Shown: in pieces, positions 26,409-34,694 of the stretch | Numbering within the stretch: the stretch's first letter is position 1 | How the letters are laid out: the number at the start of each line of letters is the position of its first letter | From: Streptomyces sp. NBC_00341 | Lineage (GTDB): Bacteria; Actinomycetota; Actinomycetes; Streptomycetales; Streptomycetaceae | Assembly (NCBI RefSeq): GCF_041435055.1 | Contig: NZ_CP108002.1 | Coordinates: 5,146,001-5,210,000, forward strand | Length of the DNA: 64,000 nt | Direction: 5' to 3' | The notes under the pieces: model-generated | Told to the model about the DNA's origin: nothing | Databases searched by the model: none | The model's input: the letters and a program-made list of their open reading frames with translations, nothing else | Position numbers and translations under genes: made by a program

Positions 26409-27842
26409 ATGAGTGCTTCCAGGAGCAGCGGAACCACCGACGCTCTCGGGCCCGAGGAAGGCCCGGAGGGACGGCCGGAGCCCCCCGAACCCCCGGAGGC
26501 GCAGGTGGACGGCCCCGCGGCGATTCCCGGGTCCGAGCTGCTGGCGGCCCTGCTCGACGGAATGGACGCCGCGCTCTGCGCCTTCGACGCGGGCGGCACC
26601 GTCACCCACTGGAACCGCGAGGCCGAGCGGATTCTCGGCTGGTCCGCGGCGGAGGCCGTCGGGAAGCCCGGGTTCGCCGGATGGGCCGTGCGCCGGGCGG
26701 ACGCGGGCGAGGTCCAGGGGCGGCTGATGGCCGTCATGGGCGGGCCGGGGCGGCAGGTGCACGAGTTCGCGCTGCTGCGCAAGGACGGCGGCCGGGTTCT
26801 GGTGCGGACCCAGTCGGCCGGGGTGCGCGGCGCGGACGGGAAGCCGGCCGGGGTGTACTGCGCGTTCAGCGAGGTCCACGCGCAGATCGACCTGGAGCGG
26901 GCCATCGCGCTGAGCGAGGCGCTGCTCGAGGACGCGTCGTGGGGGGTGGTCCTCGTCGATGTGGACCTGCGGCCGACCGTCGTCAACGCCCACGCCGCCC
27001 GCGCGCTGGGCGGCGGCCGCACGGCCCTGCTGGGGCGTCCGCTGGGCGAACTGATCGTGCAGGGCGTGGAGGACCTGGAGGGCGCGCTCCAGCACGTGCT
27101 GGCCGCCGGGGACCCGCCCGCCCCCGTCGAGCTGTGGGTGACGCTGCGGACGGCGGAGGGCAGCCGGCGGCGCTGCTGGCGCAGCGGTTTCATGCGGCTG
27201 GCCTCGCCGCTCGCGGAGGAGCCGGTGCCGCTGGGCGTCGGCTGGCTGTTCCAGGACATCACGGAGGCGAAGCTGGCCGCCCAGGACGCGGACCGGGCGC
27301 GCTTCCGGTCGAACCAGCTGCACCGGGCCTCGCGCTCCGCGGCCGAGTGCGAGGACCCGATGGAGGCGGCGACCACCTCGCTCGACTACGCGCTCGCGGG
27401 CTTCGCGGACCACGCGCTGATCGACCTGGTGGCGGGGGAGCGGCTGGTCCGCGCCGCCGCGACGCCGTCGGACGCGCCGGGGCCGTGCCTGCCGGTGGTG
27501 GGCGGCGGCATCCCGCTGCGGTACGCACCCGGCCACCCCGCCCTCCAGGCGGTGGACCGCACGGGCTCGGTACGGGCCACGGCGGGGGCCGGGGAGGCGG
27601 GGGAGTGGGCGACGGGGCGGCAGTGGCCGGCCGACTCGGTGCACGCCCTGTGCGCGGTGCTGCGGAGCCGGGGCCGGACGCTGGGTGTGGTGACGTTCCT
27701 GCGCTCGGCCCACCGTGCCGCCTTCGAACGCCCGGACGCGGTGTACGCGGAAAGCGTGGCGGACCGCGTCGCGGCGTCGGTGGACCTGTACGCGGCGCTG
27801 AGGGCCGCCGACCCCGGCAATCCCGGCCCGTCCGGCGTTTGA
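26409..27842 (+). CDS. PAS-PAS-GAF sensor protein without output domain
   Basis: A 477-residue cytosolic protein. An acidic, Pro-rich N-terminus (about 1-40) leads to a PAS domain at about 45-160 (ALCAFDAGGTVTHWNREAE, ILGWSAAEAVG), a second PAS at about 170-290 (GVVLVDVDLRPTVVNAHAAR), and a GAF-like domain at about 300-470. In streptomycetes this arrangement is usually followed by a SpoIIE-type PP2C phosphatase, which is missing here. It may act by protein contact. The last codons and stop (GGCGTTTGA) coincide with a dispersed intergenic repeat, so the natural C-terminus may have been altered. Confidence 0.82.
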   Translation: MSASRSSGTTDALGPEEGPEGRPEPPEPPEAQVDGPAAIPGSELLAALLDGMDAALCAFDAGGTVTHWNREAERILGWSAAEAVGKPGFAGWAVRRADAGEVQGRLMAVMGGPGRQVHEFALLRKDGGRVLVRTQSAGVRGADGKPAGVYCAFSEVHAQIDLERAIALSEALLEDASWGVVLVDVDLRPTVVNAHAARALGGGRTALLGRPLGELIVQGVEDLEGALQHVLAAGDPPAPVELWVTLRTAEGSRRRCWRSGFMRLASPLAEEPVPLGVGWLFQDITEAKLAAQDADRARFRSNQLHRASRSAAECEDPMEAATTSLDYALAGFADHALIDLVAGERLVRAAATPSDAPGPCLPVVGGGIPLRYAPGHPALQAVDRTGSVRATAGAGEAGEWATGRQWPADSVHALCAVLRSRGRTLGVVTFLRSAHRAAFERPDAVYAESVADRVAASVDLYAALRAADPGNPGPSGV

Positions 27843-27846
27843 GGAC
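27827..27846. repeat. Dispersed palindromic repeat copy at the end of the PAS gene
   Basis: CCCGTCCGGCGTTTGAGGAC matches, with one difference, the arms of the fold-back element at 44052-44074 and 44455-44477, and resembles the tandem copies at 52607-52745. Here it supplies the stop codon of the PAS protein. Confidence 0.75.
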
Positions 27847-27921
27847 GGAACCGCCGCCGGGGTGGGCGCTCACCTCGCGGGCCCCGCTCACCGGCGGCCC
27901 CGCTCACCCGCCGCCAGGCGG

Positions 27922-28677
27922 TCAGTGGCGGTAGAAGATCCGGTCCGCGTACTGCGTCATCACGCGCCCGTTCCACTCATGGCCGCCGTCGACGTTCCCG
28001 GACCGCAGCAACGGCGGCTCCACGCCACGCTCCAGCAGCCGCTCCGCCGCCGCCGCCATCATCGCCTGCATCACCGCACTGGTGACCACCGTGGAGGCGG
28101 GTGCGAACGGTGCCTCGATGCCGTCCACGTTCAGCTCCGCGTCACCGATCGCGATCTTGCTGTCCAGCACGATGTCGCAGTGGTCGCGCAGGAAGCCGCC
28201 CGAGCTGTGCCGGGACCGGGTGCCGTCCGCGTACGCGACCGAGGTGACGCCGATGACCTTCAGGCCCAGCGCACGCGCGTTCATCGCCATCTCCACCGGC
28301 AGCGCGTTGCGCCCGGACAGCGAGATGATCACCAGTACGTCGCCCGGCTTCGCGGGGCTGGAGTCGAGGACCGCGCCCGCGAGGCCGTCGACCCGCTCCA
28401 GCGCGGAGCCCAGGGTCGCCGGCATGACGTCGACCCCGAGGGCGCCGGGGACGGCCATGAGGTTCATCAGGGCGAGCCCGCCCGCGCGGTAGACGACGTC
28501 CTGGGCGGCGAGCGAGGAGTGCCCGGCGCCGAAGGCGAAGAGCCGCCCCCCGGCCTCGACGGTGTCCGCGATGGCCGCACCGGCTGCCGCGATGTTGCCG
28601 GACTCCTCGTCGCGCACCCGCTCCAGCAGGCCGATCGCTGCGTCGAAGAACTGACCGGCCAGCTTGCTTTCGCTCAT
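27922..28677 (-). CDS. SIS-domain sugar-isomerase-like protein
   Basis: A 251-residue single SIS-domain protein. Phosphosugar-binding loops are FGAGHSSLAAQD near residue 48 and ISLSGRNALPVEM near residue 118. SIS proteins isomerise phosphosugars or bind them as regulators; this group is often annotated as a phosphoheptose-isomerase-like or N-acetylmuramate-phosphate etherase-like protein. The ATG at 28677 is chosen for its MSESKLAGQFF start. Divergent from dmdR1 with 208 bases between, the same pairing as recalled for SCO4393/SCO4394. Confidence 0.86.
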   Translation of the reverse strand: MSESKLAGQFFDAAIGLLERVRDEESGNIAAAGAAIADTVEAGGRLFAFGAGHSSLAAQDVVYRAGGLALMNLMAVPGALGVDVMPATLGSALERVDGLAGAVLDSSPAKPGDVLVIISLSGRNALPVEMAMNARALGLKVIGVTSVAYADGTRSRHSSGGFLRDHCDIVLDSKIAIGDAELNVDGIEAPFAPASTVVTSAVMQAMMAAAAERLLERGVEPPLLRSGNVDGGHEWNGRVMTQYADRIFYRH

Positions 28678-28885
28678 CTGAGGAGGGCCTTTCCGGCGGG
28701 GTGTGGGTGACCAGGGGCGTCCGTACCGCCGATCACGTTGCGGTCTGGACCAGTGACATGTCAATACCGCACGGGGCCCGCGCGGCCAGGTCCGATGGGC
28801 CGCATCGGACCGACGAGGCACGGTTGTCAGCGGTATGCGTCAGAATTGGGTGAGGGCCAGCGCACGATTGCATCGAGGGGCACGA

Positions 28886-29578
28886 ATGTCCGGACTGATC
28901 GACACAACGGAGATGTATCTCCGCACCATCCTCGAACTTGAAGAGGAAGGCGTGGTCCCCATGCGCGCCCGGATTGCGGAACGGCTGGACCAGAGCGGTC
29001 CGACGGTCAGCCAGACGGTGGCCCGCATGGAGCGCGACGGCCTGGTTCAGGTCGCGGGCGACCGCCATCTGGAGCTGACGGACGAAGGGCGCCGGCTGGC
29101 GACCCGGGTGATGCGCAAGCACCGGCTCGCGGAGTGCCTGCTGGTCGACGTGATCGGCCTGGAGTGGGAGCAGGTCCACGCCGAGGCCTGTCGCTGGGAA
29201 CACGTGATGAGCGAGGCCGTGGAGCGGCGGGTGCTGGAGCTGCTGCGCCACCCGACGGAGTCCCCGTACGGGAATCCGATCCCCGGTCTGGAGGAGCTGG
29301 GCGAGAAGGCCGAGGCCGATCCGTTCCTCGACGAGGGCATGGTGAGCCTCTCGGATCTCGACCCGGGCGCCGAGGGCAAGACCGTGGTGGTCCGCCGGAT
29401 CGGTGAGCCGATCCAGACGGACGCCCAGCTGATGTACACGCTGCGGCGGGCGGGCGTGCAGCCCGGTTCCGTGGTCAGCGTGACGGAGTCGCCCGGCGGG
29501 GTGCTGGTCGGCAGCAGCGGGGAGGCGGCGGAGCTGGACTCCGAGGTGGCGTCGCACGTCTTCGTCGCCAAGCGCTGA
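28886..29578 (+). CDS. dmdR1: DtxR-family iron-dependent repressor DmdR1
   Basis: A 230-residue metalloregulator. The helix-turn-helix is RIAERLDQSGPTVSQTVARM. All metal ligands known from DtxR are at the same numbers: Met10, His79, Glu83, His98, Cys102, Glu105 and His106. An SH3-like domain forms the C-terminus. With Fe(II) it should repress siderophore and iron-uptake genes by binding iron boxes. ATG at 28886 follows GAGGGG. No iron box is evident in its own promoter. On the opposite strand a 174-codon frame (29047-29571) spans most of the gene; a protein-coding antisense gene (adm) has been described at this locus in S. coelicolor. Confidence 0.95.
   Translation: MSGLIDTTEMYLRTILELEEEGVVPMRARIAERLDQSGPTVSQTVARMERDGLVQVAGDRHLELTDEGRRLATRVMRKHRLAECLLVDVIGLEWEQVHAEACRWEHVMSEAVERRVLELLRHPTESPYGNPIPGLEELGEKAEADPFLDEGMVSLSDLDPGAEGKTVVVRRIGEPIQTDAQLMYTLRRAGVQPGSVVSVTESPGGVLVGSSGEAAELDSEVASHVFVAKR
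29047..29571 (-). other. Antisense open frame opposite dmdR1 (adm-like candidate)
   Basis: A 174-codon frame lies entirely inside dmdR1 on the other strand and starts near the dmdR1 3' end. Its composition (Ser, Arg, Thr, Pro rich) is what an antisense shadow of a GC-rich gene gives, so sequence alone does not prove it is a gene. It is listed because work in S. coelicolor reported an antiparallel gene, adm, overlapping dmdR1. I cannot verify that the frames correspond. Confidence 0.35.
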
Positions 29579-29663
29579 CTTCTCGGCTTCTCGACTCCTC
29601 GACTTCTCGACTCCTCGCGCCGACGAACGGAGTCAGACGCGCGGAGTCGGACGCGCGGAGTGT

Positions 29664-29688
29664 CGGGGGCCCGGCGTACGGGCCCCCG
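29664..29688 (+). terminator. Hairpin terminator candidate after dmdR1
   Basis: CGGGGGCCC pairs with GGGCCCCCG around a 7-base loop, nine base pairs, about 85 bases after the dmdR1 stop, followed by a T-rich stretch at 29701-29716. Confidence 0.6.
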
Positions 29689-29947
29689 GGCCGCGCGTCC
29701 GTTTTCCGTTTTTCCGTACGGAATCGCAGCGCCCGGACGGATCGCGTGCCAGGCTGTGCCGGTGGGATTACCTGAGAGTGTCGGCCGCCCGGCCGCGCGG
29801 TCGGGGAGGGGAGCAGGGTATGCGCCCGTCTTCTGTGCGTGTCCGGCCCGCGCGCGTCCGGCCTGCGCATCGATGGGACGCGCACCGGACGGGACGCGCG
29901 CCCACGCCCGCTTCCGGCCCCGGCCCGGAGCCCCGTGAACAGCGGAT

Positions 29948-29975
29948 GGCCCCGGCGCCTCACGGCGCCGGGGCC
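29948..29975. terminator. Perfect 12-bp hairpin
   Basis: GGCCCCGGCGCC pairs exactly with GGCGCCGGGGCC across a TCAC loop. There is no obvious gene immediately upstream on either strand, so it may end a small transcript or insulate the hydrolase promoter. Confidence 0.6.
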
Positions 29976-30216
29976 TGTCCTCCCCTGCTTCCGACCTGGA
30001 GCCCCGAGCTCTTCAGGTCGGTCCCTGCGGGCCCTCATCCCCGAGTGGCCCGCCTCCCGGTGAAGATCTCCCCTCCGCAGCCGACGTCAATCCTTGGAAG
30101 CGGTCACTCGAACGAGCGGTGTTGCGTGCCGGAACCCGGTTTTCGAATAAGAGTTCGATAGTCTGCTGGTACGCGACCACACGGTGATCGAGGGACCAGA
30201 AGGGGGTGCCAGAACT

Positions 30217-31146
30217 ATGGTGCGGCGCATCGATGTGACCGGAACCGACGGCGTACGCCTCGCGGCCTGGGAGTTCGCCGATCCGCCCAAGGAGCGCGCG
30301 GAGAGCGAACGCGCCCCCGGCGTCTTACTGCTCCACGGGCTGATGGGCCGGGCCTCGCACTGGGCCTCCACCACCCGCTGGCTCGCCGAGCGGCACCGCG
30401 CGGTCGGCCTCGACCAGCGCGGCCACGGCCGCAGCGAGAAGCCCGCGGAGGGCCCGTACACGCGCGACGCGTACGTCGCCGACGCCGAGGCCGCGATCGA
30501 ACAGCTCGACCTCGGCCCCGTGACCCTCGTCGGACACGCCATGGGGGCGCTTACCGCCTGGCAGCTCGCCGCCAAGCGCCCCGATCTCGTCCGGGCGCTG
30601 GTCATCTGCGACATGCGGGCCTCCGCGCTCGGCGCGGCCTCGCAGCGGGAGTGGGAGGACTGGTTCAGGTCCTGGCCGGTGCCGTTCGCGACGCTGTCCG
30701 ACGTGCGGAAGTGGTTCGGCGAGGACGACCCCTGGGTGGAGCGGCCCAACCCCTCGCGCGGTGAGTTCTACGCCGAGGTGATGGCCGAGCGCGCCGACGG
30801 CTGGCGGCCCGTCTTCTCCCGCCGCCAGATGCTCCAGTCCCGTGCCACCTGGGTGTTCGAGGCGCACTGGGAGGAGCTGGCCCAGGTCGGCTGCCCGACC
30901 CTGGTGCTCCGCGGACTGGACGGCGAGCTGGGCCGGGCGGAGGCCCAGGAGATGGTCCGGGTACTGCCGCGCGGCCAGTACGCGGAGGTGGCCGACGCCG
31001 GACACCTCGTCCACTACGACCAGCCGGAGGGCTGGCGGGCCGCGGTCGAACCCTTCCTGGAGCAGCTGGCCGAGGAGGACAGGAACGACCGGGACGACAG
31101 AGACGACCGGGACGACAGGGGTGACCGCGAGCCGGTGGCTCCGTAA
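30217..31146 (+). CDS. Alpha/beta-hydrolase-fold protein lacking the nucleophile serine
   Basis: A 309-residue alpha/beta-hydrolase-fold protein with HG oxyanion motif LLLHGLMG (residues 37-44) and VGLDQRGHGRS. The nucleophile elbow reads GHAMG at 106-110, with alanine (Ala108) where serine is expected, while the acid (in RGLDGELG) and the base histidine (in DAGHLVHYD) are present. It is therefore probably not a normal esterase; it may be a regulatory or binding protein. Leu37 is encoded by TTA (30325-30327), implying bldA-dependent translation. The C-terminus is a charged Asp/Arg repeat. ATG at 30217 has AGAAGGGGG upstream. Confidence 0.85.
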   Translation: MVRRIDVTGTDGVRLAAWEFADPPKERAESERAPGVLLLHGLMGRASHWASTTRWLAERHRAVGLDQRGHGRSEKPAEGPYTRDAYVADAEAAIEQLDLGPVTLVGHAMGALTAWQLAAKRPDLVRALVICDMRASALGAASQREWEDWFRSWPVPFATLSDVRKWFGEDDPWVERPNPSRGEFYAEVMAERADGWRPVFSRRQMLQSRATWVFEAHWEELAQVGCPTLVLRGLDGELGRAEAQEMVRVLPRGQYAEVADAGHLVHYDQPEGWRAAVEPFLEQLAEEDRNDRDDRDDRDDRGDREPVAP

Positions 31147-31180
31147 CCCTTCCGCCCGCCTGCCGGCCGGCCCCGCCCCG

Positions 31181-32839
31181 TCACCCCTTGCTGACCGCCG
31201 CCAGGATCTCCGGCAGCCGGTCCGCGGTCCGGGGCGCCGCCACCCGCAGCCCGGCCCAGGCGATCAGCGCCCCGTACACCGCACCCGCCGGAAGCAGCAC
31301 CCACAGCCACTCCTGCGCGCCCGCGACCCGCAGCCAGATCGTCGCGGCGATCACCGGGGCGCACAGCAGCGCCGCCGAGACCATGCCGCCGAAGATCGAC
31401 ATCCAGGCGAGCCCGGCCTGCCCCGGCGCCACGTTCTTGAACGCGCCGTCCTGCGGGATCGAGTACGGCAGATTCGCGGAGGCCACCGCACCCGTCGCCA
31501 GCATCGCGCCCAGCAGCGCGAACGACAGCCCCATGACCCCCGGCAGCTGCTGCCAGTCCCCGAGCAGCGCACAGGTCAGCACCGTCACCAGGATCGTGTA
31601 CGGAAGGGTGATCAGCAGCAGGGCCAGTGCCCGCGCCCGCAGCTCCAGGTACGCGTCCCGGGTCGAGGAGATCGTCATGGCCACCATCCAGAACGCGGAG
31701 GTGTCCTGCCCGAACTGGTTGTACATCTGGATGCCGAGCATCCCGGCGGCGAAGCAGGCGAAGTAGACGGAGCCGGTGCCCTGCAACGCGTTGAGCAGCG
31801 GCACGATCAGTCCGATCGCCAGCGCCGTCACCCACGCCGCCTTGGTCTTCGGGTCCCGGACGACGTAGCGCAGGCTCCGCTGCATCACCGTGCCGGTGCG
31901 CCCCTCCGGGAACAGCGCCCAGATGCCGGCGCCGCGCGAACCGGACTTCGCCCGGTTCGGCTCGGCCGCGGCGAGCGTCGAGCCGTCCGGCGCCGTCATC
32001 AGCTTGACCAGGCTGCGCTGCCACAGCCACACCAGCAGGGCCAGCGCCGCCACGGAGAGCAGCAGCTGAACGGCGGCCCGGCCGTACGAGCCCTGGGACG
32101 CGGAGTGCACGGAGCCGATGGCCGACGCGGGCGGCAGCCAGCGCACCACCTCCGCCGCCGGGTCCAGCGCGGAGAGGCCGCCGGCCTGGCCGAGCCGCTG
32201 CGCGCCGAAGTTGACGGCCTGGATGCCCACGGCGATCACCAGCCCGCTGAGCACCGCCAGATCGCGGCCCTTGCGCGACGTCAGCAGCCGGCTGTTGGCC
32301 GTGGCGACGGTCCGCGCCAGCGCCACGCAGACCAGCAGGGTGAGCGGGGCGGCCAGCACCGCGAACACGGCCGCGCCCGCACCGTGGGCCAGTGCGATCA
32401 CCGAACCGGCCGTCAGGCAGAGCGTGAACAGCGGGCCGATACCGACCAGCGAGGACGTCAGCAGCGCGGTGATCAGGGGCCTCGGCCGCAGCGGCAGCAT
32501 CACCAGACGGCTCGGGTCGAGGGTCTCGTCCCCGTCCGAGAAGAACAGCGGCATCACGGCCCAGCCGAGCGCCAGCACCCCGGCCAGCAGCACCACGAGC
32601 GATTCCACGTGGGCGTTGCCGCGCAGCGCGATCAGCGCGATGAGCTGGCCCGCGGCGATCAGCAGGGTGATGACGACGGACGCGATGTAGGCGGCCCGCC
32701 GCCCCGACGACTGCCGCAGCCCGTTGCGCAGCAGCGACAGCTTCAGCCGGACGAAGACGGGAACCAGAGCGGTACCGCCCGTGGCGCCCGCACCGCCCGT
32801 CCGGGGCCCGGCTCCCGCCGGGGCGTCGAACACGCTCAT
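31181..32839 (-). CDS. ABC transporter permease (large ABC-2-like)
   Basis: A 552-residue integral membrane protein with about 12-14 hydrophobic segments, paired with the ATPase gene upstream by a four-base overlap (ATGA at 32836-32839). The extended size and lack of a classical ABC-2 motif fit the actinobacterial exporter permeases annotated as YtrF- or ABC-2-like. It should form an exporter with the ATPase. Substrate unknown. It is convergent with the hydrolase gene, 34 bases apart. Confidence 0.85.
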   Translation of the reverse strand: MSVFDAPAGAGPRTGGAGATGGTALVPVFVRLKLSLLRNGLRQSSGRRAAYIASVVITLLIAAGQLIALIALRGNAHVESLVVLLAGVLALGWAVMPLFFSDGDETLDPSRLVMLPLRPRPLITALLTSSLVGIGPLFTLCLTAGSVIALAHGAGAAVFAVLAAPLTLLVCVALARTVATANSRLLTSRKGRDLAVLSGLVIAVGIQAVNFGAQRLGQAGGLSALDPAAEVVRWLPPASAIGSVHSASQGSYGRAAVQLLLSVAALALLVWLWQRSLVKLMTAPDGSTLAAAEPNRAKSGSRGAGIWALFPEGRTGTVMQRSLRYVVRDPKTKAAWVTALAIGLIVPLLNALQGTGSVYFACFAAGMLGIQMYNQFGQDTSAFWMVAMTISSTRDAYLELRARALALLLITLPYTILVTVLTCALLGDWQQLPGVMGLSFALLGAMLATGAVASANLPYSIPQDGAFKNVAPGQAGLAWMSIFGGMVSAALLCAPVIAATIWLRVAGAQEWLWVLLPAGAVYGALIAWAGLRVAAPRTADRLPEILAAVSKG

Positions 32840-33675
32840 CGGGCACCGCCCAGCCAGTCCAGGGCGTCGCCGTCGTCGCGGCCGCCCGCGCCGACGAGCT
32901 CCAGGAACGCGTCCTGGAGCGTGGGCGCATCGCCGCGCACCTGCGCCAGGGTGCCCTGCGACTTGATGCTGCCCGCCGCCATCACGGCCACCCAGTCGCA
33001 CAGCGACTCGACGAGCTCCATCACATGGCTGGAGAAGATGACGGTCGCCCCGGAGCGGGTGTAGCGCTCCAGCACCTTGCGGATGGTCTGTGCGGAGACC
33101 GGGTCGACGCCCTCGAACGGCTCGTCCAGGAAGAGCACTTCGGGGTTGTGCAGCAGTGCCGCCGCGAGCCCGATCTTCTTCCGCATGCCGGTCGAGTAGT
33201 CGACGACCAGCTTGTGCTGGGCGCCCGCCAGATCCAGTACGTCCAGCAGCTGGGTGGCGCGGCTGTCCGTCTCCGGTCCCGGCAGCCCGCGCAACCGGCC
33301 GGTGTAGCCCAGCAGTTCACGCCCCGAGAGGCGCTCGAAGAGCCGCAGGCCCTCGGGCAGCACGCCGATCCGGGACTTCACCTCGACCGGATCGCGCCAG
33401 ACGTCCCGGCCGCCGACCTCGATCCGGCCCATGTCGGGGCGGAGCAGCCCGGTGACCATGGACAGGGTGGTGGTCTTGCCCGCGCCGTTGGGCCCCACCA
33501 GACCGATGAACTTGCCTGCGGGCAGCTCCAGATCGATTCCGGCCACCGCCGTCTGATCCCCGAACCGTTTCCAGAGCCCTTCCACGCGCACCGCGGGCGG
33601 TGTCACCCGCGGCGATCGCGCTTCGGCCGTCTGCTCTGTCCTGTCTGTCCTGTCGATGTCGCGCCGGTCCGGCAT
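32836..33675 (-). CDS. ABC transporter ATP-binding protein
   Basis: A 279-residue ATPase with Walker A GPNGAGKTT at residues 61-69, signature YSTGMRKKIGLA, Walker B VLFLDEPFEGVD and an H-loop (FSSHVMELVE). The first 25 residues are a charged Asp-Arg-Thr-rich extension not needed for the fold. Its style matches ATPases of drug or lipid exporters (CcmA group). Translationally coupled to the permease downstream. Preceded by a spacer of only 39 bases from the prim-pol-like gene, which reads in the same direction. Confidence 0.93.
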   Translation of the reverse strand: MPDRRDIDRTDRTEQTAEARSPRVTPPAVRVEGLWKRFGDQTAVAGIDLELPAGKFIGLVGPNGAGKTTTLSMVTGLLRPDMGRIEVGGRDVWRDPVEVKSRIGVLPEGLRLFERLSGRELLGYTGRLRGLPGPETDSRATQLLDVLDLAGAQHKLVVDYSTGMRKKIGLAAALLHNPEVLFLDEPFEGVDPVSAQTIRKVLERYTRSGATVIFSSHVMELVESLCDWVAVMAAGSIKSQGTLAQVRGDAPTLQDAFLELVGAGGRDDGDALDWLGGAR

Positions 33676-33714
33676 CGTGCACGCCCTTCGAAGTCCCCGT
33701 GTGTGGGGGCCACC

Positions 33715-34392
33715 CTACGAAAGGCGGGTCCGTGCGTCAGCCGCTTCCCGGCCGCAGGCGTAGGCGAGCGGGCTGATCAGCTCCTCCACCTCGGGCAGCC
33801 AGCGGTTCGCGGTGGTGGGGCGGCGGGCCCACTGCACCGAGCCGCTCCCGCCGACCCGGCTCGGCGGTGCCGTCACGTACTGGCCCTCGCCGCAGCCGCG
33901 CAGCCCGATCGCGGGGGCGCTCCAGCCCAGCCGCCGCACCAGCGCGTCGGCCTTGGCGGCGGCGCCCGGCAGCACGAAGAACTGCATCCGGCGGTCGGGG
34001 GAGCGGGTCACCGGGCCCAGCGGCAGGCTCAGCCGCTCCATCCGGGCGAGGGCCAGGAATCCGGCCGACTCCGGTACGTCGATGGCGTCGAAGGCGCGGC
34101 CGGTCGGCAGCAGGATGGACGCCCGGGGCTGCCGCTCCCACATCCGGCGGGCCGCGGCACCGCTGCCGGTGGCCAGGCCCGCCCAGTCGGCCCGGGTGGG
34201 GTGCGCGCCGGGAACCGCGCACCGGTCCTCACCGCACGAACACCGCTCCACCCCGTCGGCCGGCTCCAGCCAGGTGCCGGGGCACACGTCCCAGTGCCGC
34301 TCCTCCGCGTACCGCACGGCGGCGTCGAGCAGCGGCTCGGCACGCTGCTGGGGGACCTGCGCGGCTTCCATGACTCCGATGGGCTCTTCCAC
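33715..34392 (-). CDS. Primase-polymerase (Prim-Pol)-like domain protein
   Basis: About 225 residues, resembling the N-terminal half of bifunctional DNA primase/polymerase proteins: RYAEERHWDVCPGTWL at the start, a Cys/His cluster (CSCGEDRCAVPGAHP) and ILLPTGRAFDAIDVP where the catalytic acids lie. The second acid of the usual DxD pair is replaced (DVP), and there is no helicase partner, so it may be a chromosomal, possibly inactive, member. The GTG at 34392 is chosen for GGGAG 11 bases upstream; starts at 34416 or 34371 are alternatives. Same strand as the ABC genes. Confidence 0.7.
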   Translation of the reverse strand: MEEPIGVMEAAQVPQQRAEPLLDAAVRYAEERHWDVCPGTWLEPADGVERCSCGEDRCAVPGAHPTRADWAGLATGSGAAARRMWERQPRASILLPTGRAFDAIDVPESAGFLALARMERLSLPLGPVTRSPDRRMQFFVLPGAAAKADALVRRLGWSAPAIGLRGCGEGQYVTAPPSRVGGSGSVQWARRPTTANRWLPEVEELISPLAYACGREAADARTRLS

Positions 34393-34694
34393 GCACAGCA
34401 CAACTCCCGCCACCACCCGGGGTTACGGGCGTGACGTGCGCGGATGGGGGTCGCTTCGCCCCCGCATACGGGGCGCATCGATGCATGGGCGGGGGCGCGC
34501 GGTAGGCGTCACGGCGAAGGACGGGTAACCAGATACGGGAATTCCGGCACAGTTCGACTCGCATCTTAGAGCGCTTGCTGTGACGAAAGATGCAAGACGT
34601 CGTGAAAGTGACCAACACGATGAATCGGCGCATTTCTTAGGCATATGTCGGGCAGTGATCCCGAAACGATCACCGCGGCCTCAGGGGGACACAC
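34393..34694. other. Divergent promoter region
   Basis: 302 bases between the prim-pol-like gene and the second RRDFL regulator. It contains a GGGGGTCGCTTCGCCCCC hairpin near 34446-34463, an AT-richer stretch at 34535-34650 suited to promoters, and a short inverted repeat at 34655-34673. No gene seen. Confidence 0.55.
34655..34673. promoter_or_regulatory. Inverted repeat before the RRDFL regulator
   Basis: GTGATC and GATCAC arms separated by CCGAAAC, 21 bases before the ATG at 34695. A candidate autoregulatory site. Confidence 0.4.

Larger units (their letters stand above)
29579..30216. other. Long intergenic region with hairpins and no clear gene
   Basis: 638 bases between dmdR1 and the hydrolase gene. 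It starts with a CTTCTCGACTCCTCGAC-type low-complexity run (29579-29620). It then has two strong hairpins (29664-29688 and 29948-29975) and a T-rich patch at 29700-29720. A short frame from ATG 29820 after a purine-rich site is Arg/Pro-rich and not convincing as a protein. Sequence just before 30217 is AT-richer and should contain the hydrolase promoter. Confidence 0.6.

Noticed and set aside
28678..28885. Iron box in the dmdR1/SIS divergent promoter
   Set aside because: No sequence close to the TTAGGTTAGGCTCACCTAA-type consensus was found.
29758..29800. TPP-riboswitch-like CTGAGA sequence
   Set aside because: Only the hexamer matches; the other conserved parts of the THI element are missing.
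31014..32930. 638-codon minus-strand frame over the ABC permease
   Set aside because: It runs in another frame of the same region, is Arg/Ala/Gly-rich, and lacks hydrophobic segments; the membrane-protein frame is the real one.
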